Assembly (NCBI GenBank): GCA_009380005.1
Contig: WHSQ01000014.1
Coordinates: forward strand, 1-53,712
Reading direction: 5' to 3'
Length of the DNA stretch: 53,712 nt
Origin: Actinomycetota bacterium
GTDB taxonomy: Bacteria > Actinomycetota > CADDZG01 > WHSQ01
In this document: one piece after another, positions 33,521-41,260 of the stretch
How positions within the stretch are numbered: the stretch's first letter is position 1
Layout of the letters: every line of letters starts with the position of its first letter
Made by a program: the position numbers and the translations under genes
Notes under the pieces: model-generated
What the model was told of the DNA's origin: nothing
Seen by the model: the letters and a program-made list of their open reading frames with translations, nothing else
Database searches by the model: none

Positions 33521-35398
33521 TCAGTCGGCCGCGGCCGGCCCCGTGGGTTCCACTATCCACAGCCCGGTACGCATGTCGCTCGCGTAGATGTAGCCGGTTT
33601 CGGGATCGATCGCCACACCCCACACCTCGGCCGGCCCGACGCCCTGCGAGCTCGCAAAGCGGGGGCTCGTTGGTGGGACGAACTGGCCAACCATCGAGGG
33701 GGCCGTTGGGTTCGAGACATCCAGTGCCACGATCCCATTGCTGAACCACGCGGCATAGGCGCGATCCCCGTTCACTTCGGTGTTGTGGATCGTCCACGTT
33801 CCGGCGGGCGGGGTGAGGTTGTTCGCCACGTTCGGCGCGCCATCGAACTTCCCGACCTGCGCGAACTCCTGGATGCCGTCACCGTTCGCATCAGACGTTT
33901 GGTCCTCGTCGAAGATCCGCAGATAGCCTTGAGTCGGCGGCGGCGGCGTCAAGGTAACCGTGACGGGACCCGCGGCTGCGCGGATCTCGTCCGCGAGCTC
34001 GTCGATGTCGGAGACCTGGACGACGACGAAGTTCCCGGCTTCCTTGGCGAGGGCGTTCGCCACCTGCGTTCCGGAACGGAAGAAGGGCCAAGCGTCGTCC
34101 GGACCGATGAGGTTCGACAGCATCGCGGTCGCGCCGGCCCTGATCGCGCGCAGCGCCTGGCTCCCGATCGTGCAGGGATGCGTCCACCCGTCGATGATCC
34201 CGACGTAGAAGGGATCGGTCACGTCGACGAGGGCTATCTTGCCGGCCGCGCCGGCAAAATCGCTCTGCTGACATCCGTCGCCGGCGTCGAAGACGTCACC
34301 CGATGTGGGGCCTCGCTCGGCAAGCAGCGTCGGCATCCATGGTTCCTCGATCCCCGCGTATTCGATGCTCCCCGTCGCGCTGCTCGTCACGATCGGTGAG
34401 CTCCAGGGCGCGGTGTCCTCGTCATTCGTGAGGAGATAGCGCTTCTCGCCCACGTCGAGTGGCGTCATCGAGTGGCCATCGCCGTCGTCTCCGACGTCAT
34501 AAGTCGTGTGTCCCTCCAACTGGGGATCTGTCGGGTCGCTGATGTCGAACTTCATGATGCCGCCGTCCCAGTAGGACACGTAAGCGGTGTTGCCGCCGTC
34601 CGCGGCCCGAGCGCTGTGGGCGTAATAGGCGGCGTAGTCGCCGATGCCTTGGAACGAGCTGGAGACTTCATCATTCCCGGCCACGATCTCCATTTCGCTG
34701 TCGGCGATCACTCCCCAATCCGACAGAGGAGCCGGATCGGTGGGAGTGGTGATGTCGACGATGCGGAACTCGCCTCCGAGGTTGGTGCCGAAGTACCCAT
34801 CGTAGAACTCGGTGAAAGGAACCGCGAGGAGTGCCAGGGCCTGCCCACTGCTCTTCACGACTACGTCGAGTTCGTGCACGCCGAAGGGCACCGGCAGGAA
34901 ACTCAGTTCGGAAGGTTTGCTCGGATCTGTGACGTCGAAGAGGGCGAGACCTCCGGCGCCGCCTTGCGCCTTGCAGGGCTGGACGCCTACCGCCAGTACG
35001 TCGGTAGATCCGATCCGCTGCACGACGATGTCCTCGTTAGAGACGCCGGTCCGACCGCCCGCTCGTCCCACGACGCGGGGCTGGGTTGGGTTGTTGACGT
35101 CGACGATCTTCACACCGTGCCCCGAGCACGGTGAGCTCCACGTTCCGACGTACGCGTGCTTGCCCACGTCGCCCTCGTGATCGAAGAAGTACACGTCACC
35201 ATGTGGTGACCCGCCCCCGAGGTTGTTATGCCCCAACACGTTGAAATTGTCGCTGGTGAGCGATGAAGGCGGGCCCGACGCGAGCACGTGATCCGGATGA
35301 TTTCGGCGTTTGGCTTGCGGGATGTCGTGTGCGGATGCCGACCCGACCATCGCTCCGATAAGTATCGCGATGCAACACGCAGTAAAGAAACGTTTCAC
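33521..35398 (-). CDS. Secreted LVIVD-repeat beta-propeller protein with a PA-like insert
   Basis: 625 residues. A signal peptide is at 1-23 (VKRFFTACCIAILIGAMVGSASA), followed by at least six LVIVD-type repeats, each with a strand such as VKIVDVNNP, LALFDVTDP, FRIVDITTP, MKFDISDP or ALDVSNP. These build a propeller of the kind seen in exported actinobacterial proteins. Between repeats, about residues 355-455 hold a segment (GKIALVDVTDPFYVGIID to IRAGATAMLSNLIG) that resembles a protease-associated (PA) domain. GTG at 35398 follows GGGGAGGG by about seven bases. Function is unknown; choice-of-anchor and adhesion roles have been proposed for such proteins. Confidence 0.75.
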   Translation of the reverse strand: MKRFFTACCIAILIGAMVGSASAHDIPQAKRRNHPDHVLASGPPSSLTSDNFNVLGHNNLGGGSPHGDVYFFDHEGDVGKHAYVGTWSSPCSGHGVKIVDVNNPTQPRVVGRAGGRTGVSNEDIVVQRIGSTDVLAVGVQPCKAQGGAGGLALFDVTDPSKPSELSFLPVPFGVHELDVVVKSSGQALALLAVPFTEFYDGYFGTNLGGEFRIVDITTPTDPAPLSDWGVIADSEMEIVAGNDEVSSSFQGIGDYAAYYAHSARAADGGNTAYVSYWDGGIMKFDISDPTDPQLEGHTTYDVGDDGDGHSMTPLDVGEKRYLLTNDEDTAPWSSPIVTSSATGSIEYAGIEEPWMPTLLAERGPTSGDVFDAGDGCQQSDFAGAAGKIALVDVTDPFYVGIIDGWTHPCTIGSQALRAIRAGATAMLSNLIGPDDAWPFFRSGTQVANALAKEAGNFVVVQVSDIDELADEIRAAAGPVTVTLTPPPPTQGYLRIFDEDQTSDANGDGIQEFAQVGKFDGAPNVANNLTPPAGTWTIHNTEVNGDRAYAAWFSNGIVALDVSNPTAPSMVGQFVPPTSPRFASSQGVGPAEVWGVAIDPETGYIYASDMRTGLWIVEPTGPAAAD

Positions 35399-35643
35399 TC
35401 CAGACCCTCCCCTTGGCATCGGACCACCTGCGGCACGATACCGACGTTACGCGCACCCCTGCGTGGCGTAAAGGGCCTTCGCGAGCTATTACGTCAAAGA
35501 CGCACTCCGGGAGGCCTGCTCGTCGATCCGTGTCCCGTTCGCGCTGAATGGACGCATTCCGAGGCATCTTCTTACTCGAACGACGTTCCGATCGGGACCC
35601 GAGATGCGCACTCGCAGCCAACCGACAGCGGAAAGCTCATCGG

Positions 35644-36462
35644 TCAGCGGCTCTTACGACCAACGGCCATCAGAGCGTGGAGGGTGATAGCGATCCCGTC
35701 TGCCCGTCGCATGGTTCGAACGTGCTCGAGCGCGTCTGCCTGAAACCGATCCCGAGCGTCGGCGTCGAGCTGCTCCAGCATGTAGCGAAAGCTGTAAGAC
35801 CATTTCCAGGTCCACCATTCGTCTTCGTCCGCCAGGTGAACGGTCACAGACTCCGTCCCCTTCTCGATATCTGTGACCTCTGCCGACTCGAGGAAGCCTT
35901 CCAACGCTTCGTGGTTGTCGAATGAGCCTGAGCTGACCGACTTCACCAGGAGACTGCCGACGAGTTCGTCCTCCCACGCCCAGCGATCGTCCGTCGCTCC
36001 CCACTCACTGAGCGCGATCGTCCCGCCGGGTGAGAGCACGCGCGCGAACTCAGCGGCCGCCTCGAGCGGGTTTGGGAAGAAGTGCAACGAGAATCCGCAC
36101 ACAACAGCATCGGCGCAGGCCTTGCGTAGCGCCAGCCTCTCCCCATCCATGACGGCGACGACCACATTGCTGAGACCGCGCTTTCTCGCATGCGCGCGAG
36201 CGGAACGAACCATCTCGAAAGACACGTCGACCCCAAGGACCGTCCCCTCGGTGCCTGCTCGCTCCGCGCACGGAATCAGCGTGGCACCCTTTCCACACGC
36301 GACGTCGACGATCGTTGCGCCCTCGCGAAGCTCGATCCTGTCGACGAGTCGCGGTCCCAGGATGGAGAAATAGGAGCCCGCTACGCCGTCGTAGGTGGGG
36401 GCGGCCCTATCGAAGAAGCCGGCGATAAGGCTCTTCAGCGCTCCGGGATCGCGTTCGTTCAC
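35644..36462 (-). CDS. Class I SAM-dependent methyltransferase
   Basis: 272 residues. The SAM-binding motif I is VDVACGKGATLIP, followed by GVDVSFEMVRSARAHARKRG and the motif-II/III region VVCGFSLHFFPNPLEAAAEF. It is close to UbiE/COQ5-like methyltransferases in order and spacing of motifs. GTG start with an AAGGTGAG stretch upstream. It lies 89 nt after the acyl-CoA dehydrogenase gene of the tryptophan cluster on the same strand and could be its last gene, but the gap and lack of overlap argue for independence. Substrate unknown. Confidence 0.83.
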   Translation of the reverse strand: MNERDPGALKSLIAGFFDRAAPTYDGVAGSYFSILGPRLVDRIELREGATIVDVACGKGATLIPCAERAGTEGTVLGVDVSFEMVRSARAHARKRGLSNVVVAVMDGERLALRKACADAVVCGFSLHFFPNPLEAAAEFARVLSPGGTIALSEWGATDDRWAWEDELVGSLLVKSVSSGSFDNHEALEGFLESAEVTDIEKGTESVTVHLADEDEWWTWKWSYSFRYMLEQLDADARDRFQADALEHVRTMRRADGIAITLHALMAVGRKSR

Positions 36463-36551
36463 ACGCTCACCTTAGGGAAGCGCTGGGCGCGCCGCCACCG
36501 GACCGTAGGAGACGGCGAGCGTCCCTGATGCGCGATCGTCCAGGCCCGCGA

Positions 36552-37688
36552 TCAGCTCTCCGGGATCCGCAACAGAGCGCGCGCGATGATCTCACGCTGG
36601 ATCTCGGACGCGCCCTCGTAGATGCGAAGGGCTCGCACTTCACGATACAGCTGTTCCAGCAGGTGACCTCGCTCGAGCGCCCGCGCTCCGTGCACCTGGA
36701 TGGCGACGTCGATGACCGCTTGAGCAGTCTCCGTCGCGAAGAGCTTCGCCATCGCGGCCGACTCGCTCGAGGGCCGGATCCCCTTGTCGTAAGCCGTGGC
36801 TGCGGCGTGTACGAGCAAACGGGCCGCCTGCAGACGCGTCGCTGCATCGGCCAGCTGGTGAGAGATCCCCTGGAACTCCGATAGCCGCTTACCGAAGGCT
36901 TCGCGCGTCGTCACGTGCTGGACGGCGGCGTCAAGCGCCGCCTGCGCCATACCGACCGCGGCCGCGCCTACACTGGGCCGGAAGAGGTCGAGGGTATTCA
37001 TGGCGACGCGGAATCCGTCATCCACATCTCCCAGCACGTGGCTTGCGGGGACGCGCACACCGTCGAAATGCAGCTTGCCGATGGCGTGGTCCGAAAGCAA
37101 CGGGATCGCCTCACCCCCCAGCCCCTTCGCGGTGCCCTCGACCGCGAAAGCGGTGATGCCTCGAACGCCGGCCCCGGCCGTCGTGCGAGCGAAGACCGAA
37201 TACACGTCGGCTTCGGGGGCGTTGGAGATGTACGTCTTCTCGCCGGTGAGCACGAAAACGTCTCCCTCACGTTCGGCGGTTAGCGAGATCGCTCCCACGT
37301 CCGAACCGGCCCCCGGCTCCGTCAGGGCGAAGCCCGCCACGGCGTCGCCCCCGGCCACGCGCGGCACCCAGCGTGCGGCGACGCCGCGGGTGCCGGCGAC
37401 GAGGATGGGATGGGCCCCCAGGCCCTGGAGCGCAAACGCGGTCTCGGCGTGGGTGGAACGGCGCGCGAGCGCCTCGCGGGTGACGCACAGCTCGGTCGCC
37501 GGCACGTCGTCGTTCGCCAGGATGATCGACAGCAGCCCCTCCGCGCCCAGCGCAGAGACCAGTTCACGGTTGACCCGACCTGGAGGGCCAGATCTCGCGA
37601 TCCGGCCCAATACGTCGCGCGCCAATACGTCCACACGGTCGAGCAGCGCCCGGTGCTCGTCGGAGAGATGCGCGTGATGGTCGTTCAG
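36552..37688 (-). CDS. Acyl-CoA dehydrogenase
   Basis: 378 residues if started at CTG 37688, 360 if started at GTG 37634. The N-terminal extension (LSDEHRALLDRVDVLARD) matches the usual first helix of the family, so coding must begin upstream of the GTG. The only start-like codon is the CTG that overlaps the RidA stop (CTGA). Family motifs are GFALTEPGAGSDVGAI for FAD/substrate and the catalytic glutamate near residue 358 (IYEGASEIQ). It would oxidise an acyl-CoA with an electron-transfer flavoprotein. It is the last gene of the seven-gene anthraniloyl-CoA-type operon. Confidence 0.85.
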   Translation of the reverse strand: MNDHHAHLSDEHRALLDRVDVLARDVLGRIARSGPPGRVNRELVSALGAEGLLSIILANDDVPATELCVTREALARRSTHAETAFALQGLGAHPILVAGTRGVAARWVPRVAGGDAVAGFALTEPGAGSDVGAISLTAEREGDVFVLTGEKTYISNAPEADVYSVFARTTAGAGVRGITAFAVEGTAKGLGGEAIPLLSDHAIGKLHFDGVRVPASHVLGDVDDGFRVAMNTLDLFRPSVGAAAVGMAQAALDAAVQHVTTREAFGKRLSEFQGISHQLADAATRLQAARLLVHAAATAYDKGIRPSSESAAMAKLFATETAQAVIDVAIQVHGARALERGHLLEQLYREVRALRIYEGASEIQREIIARALLRIPES

Positions 37689-38089
37689 GGGATCACCGCC
37701 GTGCCGACGAGCTCGACCATCGCGGCCTCATCTATCAGCGAGGCGACACCGAGCAACGCCACGGCGGGATATCGCCGCCCGAAATGCTTCCGCCAGACCG
37801 GGGCAAGCTCGGTCAAGGAGTCACGGTATGCCGCCACGTCCGTGACGAAGACCAGTAGCGACACGATGTGGTCGGGCGCTCCGCCCGCGGCGCGCAGCGC
37901 CGTGACGACGTTCCCGGCGGCGACATCGAACTGCTCAACCATCGTGTCTCCTCGTATGGCGCCGTCTCGCCCCTGGGCGACCTGGCCGCCGAGGAATACG
38001 GTGCGACCCGCGCTCGCGACGACGGCATGGGAGAAGCCGATGGGATCCGCCAGTTCTCGAGAGACGACGATCTCGTGGGGCTCGCTCAT
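37685..38089 (-). CDS. RidA/YjgF-family protein with substituted active-site arginine
   Basis: 134 residues of the trimeric YjgF/RidA family, with the usual VFLGGQVAQGRDG and a C-terminal strand block. In canonical RidA, Arg105 (in VARLP) is essential for imine/enamine deaminase activity. Here the aligned residue is Ser (VASLI). The ATG overlaps the enoyl-CoA hydratase stop by 4 nt, and its own stop overlaps the CTG of the acyl-CoA dehydrogenase. Context suggests action on the amino-enone product of the monooxygenase/reductase, which is a vinylogous enamine. The missing arginine makes this uncertain. Confidence 0.84.
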   Translation of the reverse strand: MSEPHEIVVSRELADPIGFSHAVVASAGRTVFLGGQVAQGRDGAIRGDTMVEQFDVAAGNVVTALRAAGGAPDHIVSLLVFVTDVAAYRDSLTELAPVWRKHFGRRYPAVALLGVASLIDEAAMVELVGTAVIP

Positions 38090-38913
38090 CGCCCCGTCCA
38101 CTCCGGCTTCCGACCTTCGACCCAGGCCTTGTAGAACTCGCGGTGATCCACGCTCTTCATCAACAAGGCTTGGGATACGGCCTCGGCCTCGATCGCGCTC
38201 CCAAGATCCATGTCGAGCTCGCGCGTCAACAGCATCTTGGTGGTGGAGTGCGCGAGGGCAGGTCCCTCGGACAGCCTCCGCGCAAGGGCGCCGGCGGTCG
38301 AACCGAGGTCGGCATCGTCCACGACCTCCGTCGCGAGGCCGATGTGTAGGGCGCGGTCCGCATCGATCGTGTCGCCGAGGATGAGTAACTCCGTGGCGCG
38401 CCCCAACCCCACGAGGCGGGGAAGCAGGTAGGCCGCTCCCATGTCTCCCCCCGAGAGGCCGACCTTCGTGAAGAGGAACGCGAACGTCGCGGAGCGGGTC
38501 AGGATCCTGAAATCGGCTGCGAGCGCGATGACGGCGCCGGCCCCTGCGGCCACTCCATTGACGGCGGCGATCACAGGCAGAGGGCACTCCCGGAGCGAAC
38601 GGACGACGGCTCCCGTCATGCGCGTGAAGTCGAGCAGTTGGGACGTGTCCATCTCCTGGAGCGGGCCGATGATCTCGTCGACATCGCCGCCCGAACAGAA
38701 CCCGCTCCCTTCACCGGTCAGCAGGACGACCCGCACGTCGCCTCGGTGTGGAAGCTCTGCCAGTAGATCGCGCAGGTCGGCGTACACGTCGAACGTCAGG
38801 GCGTTGAGCCTCTCGGGCCGCGAGAACGTGATCGTAGCTACACCGTCATCGATCGCGAAGCCGAAATGCGGCCACTCCTCGGTGAATCCGGAAGACGCCC
38901 GGAACGGAGTCAC
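38086..38913 (-). CDS. Enoyl-CoA hydratase/isomerase family protein
   Basis: 275 residues of the crotonase fold. The oxyanion-hole segments are SGFCSGGDVDEI and NGVAAGAGAVIALAADFRI. An acidic residue in TKVGLSGGDMGAAYLLPRL takes the usual position of the second catalytic acid. It could hydrate a double bond in, or cleave the ring of, an alicyclic acyl-CoA. The GTG start overlaps the stop of the CoA ligase (GTGA). Its place in the operon next to RidA and acyl-CoA dehydrogenase genes suggests a beta-oxidation-like sequence. Confidence 0.88.
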   Translation of the reverse strand: MTPFRASSGFTEEWPHFGFAIDDGVATITFSRPERLNALTFDVYADLRDLLAELPHRGDVRVVLLTGEGSGFCSGGDVDEIIGPLQEMDTSQLLDFTRMTGAVVRSLRECPLPVIAAVNGVAAGAGAVIALAADFRILTRSATFAFLFTKVGLSGGDMGAAYLLPRLVGLGRATELLILGDTIDADRALHIGLATEVVDDADLGSTAGALARRLSEGPALAHSTTKMLLTRELDMDLGSAIEAEAVSQALLMKSVDHREFYKAWVEGRKPEWTGR

Positions 38914-40496
38914 CGAGGGATCTCGGTTCGCCCGGTCGGGCGGCGCAGGGCGGTTCGATCGATCTTGCCCGAGCCCGTCCTCGGTAGCTCCGCGACGAAC
39001 TCCACCTCGCGCGGGACCTTCTGCGGAGACAGGCGCTCCCTCGCGAACGCGATGACGTCCTCTGCCGCCAGCCCGGACCCTTCACTCCGAACGACGTACG
39101 CGCACGAACGGGTCAAACCTTCGTGATCGACTGCCACGACCGCACATTCGACCACGTCGGGATGCTGGGCGAGGCAGCTTTCGATCTCGGCGGGCGCCAC
39201 CCAGATGCCGCCCACCTTGAAAAGATCGTCCGCTCTTCCCCGGTAGTAGTAGAAACCATCGGGATCGCGCTCGAAGAGGTCGGCGCTCATCACCAGGTCT
39301 CCGGCGAAGGTACGCATCGAGGCGGCCCGATCGTTCCAATACATCAGGGCCGCGGTCGGACCCCGCACCCACAGACGTCCGACCTGACCATCCGGCACCG
39401 GATTCCCGGCATCGTCGACGATGGTCGCGTCGTATCCCGGCACCTCGGAGCCCAAGCTCCCCGGTCGACCCGCGCCCGGCCGATTCGAAATGTAGATGTG
39501 ATACGCCTCGGAGGAACCGATCCCGTCGACGACCTCGACGCCGAATGTTTCCACCCATCTGCGATGGAGGAGCTCGGGAAGGGCCTCGCCGGCCGACGTG
39601 CATAAGCGCAAACAACTTAGATCCTGCCGGTCCGCGTCCGGATGGTCCAGCATCGCCCGCATCATAGTCGGAACGTTCACGAGGATCGTGGGCCGGTAAC
39701 GGGCGATGAGCTCGAATACCCGCTCGGGCGTCGTTCGGTCGGGGAACACGATGCCTGCAGCTGCTACGCCGAATGGATAGAGCGCGGTCAGGTCGCGCGC
39801 ATATCCGAAGAAGAGCTTCGGCACGGGAAGAACGACGTCGTCGGACTGCAGTTCGAGGACACCGCGAGCGTATGCGTCGAAGCTGAGTAACGGCGTGTGC
39901 ATCGCATGCACGCACGCCTTGGGCCGCCCCGTGCTGCCGGTCGTGAACTTCCAGATGGCGATGTCGTCGCGATCCGTCGGTGCCGCGTCTAGAACCTCGG
40001 GAGCTTCCTTTACCAGCTCGTCGAAGGATGCCTCTCGCCCGCTCAGTTCCTCCGGACGTACGCCGACCACGAGCAGATGCCTCAGATAGCGACTACCCGA
40101 GGCCGCTTGCCGGACCTTGCCCAGCGTCACCTGGTCGACGACGACCACTTCCGCCCGGGTGTACTCGAGGTAGTACGCGTAATCCGAGGGTTGCAGATAG
40201 GTGTAGACCTCAGCGGTGACGCAGCCCACCTTCAGCACCGCGTACCACGTGGCCACGAACGCGACCGAATCGGATAATGCTAGTAGCACGCGGCTCTCCC
40301 GTCGCACGCCGAGACTCCGCAGCACGTTCCCGACGCGATCGGTCAGTTCCGCGAGCTGCGCGTACGTACATGGGCCTTCCGGTCCAATCAACGCCGTTCG
40401 ATCCCCGTGTCCCTCATCGACGTTGCGGTCGACGAAATACGCCGTCAGATTGAAGTCGCGGGGCACATCGTCGTGTCCGAGCACCTCTCTCCTCAA
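38910..40496 (-). CDS. Benzoate/2-aminobenzoate-type AMP-forming CoA ligase
   Basis: 528 residues of the benzoate-CoA ligase group. The P-loop is FTTGSTGRPKACVHAMHT, and the catalytic C-terminal lysine is in ELPRTGSGKIDRTALRR. SSEAYHIYISN and YWNDRAASMRTFAGDL are typical of aryl-CoA ligases. It should activate an aromatic acid with ATP and CoA; given kynureninase in the divergent operon, anthranilate is the likely substrate. The start is probably TTG at 40496 in a TTGA overlap with the creatininase-family stop. A GTG at 40484 with AGGAG just upstream is an alternative and shortens the protein by four residues. Confidence 0.88.
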   Translation of the reverse strand: MRREVLGHDDVPRDFNLTAYFVDRNVDEGHGDRTALIGPEGPCTYAQLAELTDRVGNVLRSLGVRRESRVLLALSDSVAFVATWYAVLKVGCVTAEVYTYLQPSDYAYYLEYTRAEVVVVDQVTLGKVRQAASGSRYLRHLLVVGVRPEELSGREASFDELVKEAPEVLDAAPTDRDDIAIWKFTTGSTGRPKACVHAMHTPLLSFDAYARGVLELQSDDVVLPVPKLFFGYARDLTALYPFGVAAAGIVFPDRTTPERVFELIARYRPTILVNVPTMMRAMLDHPDADRQDLSCLRLCTSAGEALPELLHRRWVETFGVEVVDGIGSSEAYHIYISNRPGAGRPGSLGSEVPGYDATIVDDAGNPVPDGQVGRLWVRGPTAALMYWNDRAASMRTFAGDLVMSADLFERDPDGFYYYRGRADDLFKVGGIWVAPAEIESCLAQHPDVVECAVVAVDHEGLTRSCAYVVRSEGSGLAAEDVIAFARERLSPQKVPREVEFVAELPRTGSGKIDRTALRRPTGRTEIPR

Positions 40497-41260
40497 TCGC
40501 GGGCCAGATCGCGTACGAGATCGACGAGCATCTGCGAGAGCGTAACGAACCTCTCGTGGCCCTCTTCGGGTGTCGCCTCAGAGGGGCTTCCGCAGTAGGC
40601 ATCGGCCATCCCCATCGCGAGGAAGTCGGTGCGTCCCTCAGCGATCGCTTCGGGCATGTTCACGTGCAACGGCGGCAGGCCGGCCATCTTTGCGGTATCG
40701 ATCAGTTCCGGCCGCTCGGCGAGCACCAGCGAGGTCTCGTAGCGACCCGCATGGCAAGAGCCGTCGCGGAACTCGTTCCCGAGTCGCTCGGCATTGGCTC
40801 GTCTGGTGAGGTCGAGGTAGGCCACCTTGGCCGACCCCCCGTTGTTCAGGCCCGCCACGGCTCGCCGTAGCGTCGCGACCTGTTCCGGCTCGAAGTGGTT
40901 GTTGACGATGACGATGCGCGGAAAACCCGCCTTCATCGCGGCACTGCACACGTCCACCACGAGCGCGCCGAGGGTCTCGTCACGGACGCCGATGGCTCCG
41001 GAGAAGGAGCTTGCGTAATCCGTGATCCCGTAGGAGATGGGAGGCAGTACCAGCGCACGAAGGTTCGGGTCTTGGGCGAGGGCACGGGCGGCACGTGCAC
41101 AGGTTCCCAGCGAGATGATCGAGTCGACGTCCAGGGGCGCGTGGGGGCCGTGCGGCTCGACGACTCCCACCGGAAGGAGCAGCACGACGACCTGGGGGCC
41201 GCCCTGAAGATCGCGGACCTCCGGCCAGCTCAGCTCGGCGAAATTGATCGAGGCCGTCAT
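40493..41260 (-). CDS. Creatininase-family amidohydrolase; candidate N-formylkynurenine formamidase
   Basis: 255 residues of the creatininase family. Metal-binding residues are at the expected spacing: Glu35, His37 and Asp46 (PVGVVEPHGPHAPLDVDS), His122 and Glu124 (NNHFEPE), plus His170 and Glu175 (CHAGRYETS). The family contains creatinine amidohydrolase and the archaeal deformylase ArfB, which removes a formyl group from a pyrimidine formamide. The pathway encoded here needs a formamidase between tryptophan dioxygenase and kynureninase and no cyclase-family KynB gene is present in the window. The ATG overlaps the stop of the preceding monooxygenase (ATGA). The formamidase role is inference; ring-opening of a later intermediate is an alternative. 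Confidence 0.82.
   Translation of the reverse strand: MTASINFAELSWPEVRDLQGGPQVVVLLLPVGVVEPHGPHAPLDVDSIISLGTCARAARALAQDPNLRALVLPPISYGITDYASSFSGAIGVRDETLGALVVDVCSAAMKAGFPRIVIVNNHFEPEQVATLRRAVAGLNNGGSAKVAYLDLTRRANAERLGNEFRDGSCHAGRYETSLVLAERPELIDTAKMAGLPPLHVNMPEAIAEGRTDFLAMGMADAYCGSPSEATPEEGHERFVTLSQMLVDLVRDLARD

Noticed and set aside
33151-33744. Open plus-strand frame of 197 codons.
   Set aside because: Its second half is antisense to the LVIVD protein gene, it spans that gene's terminator, and it shows no family features.
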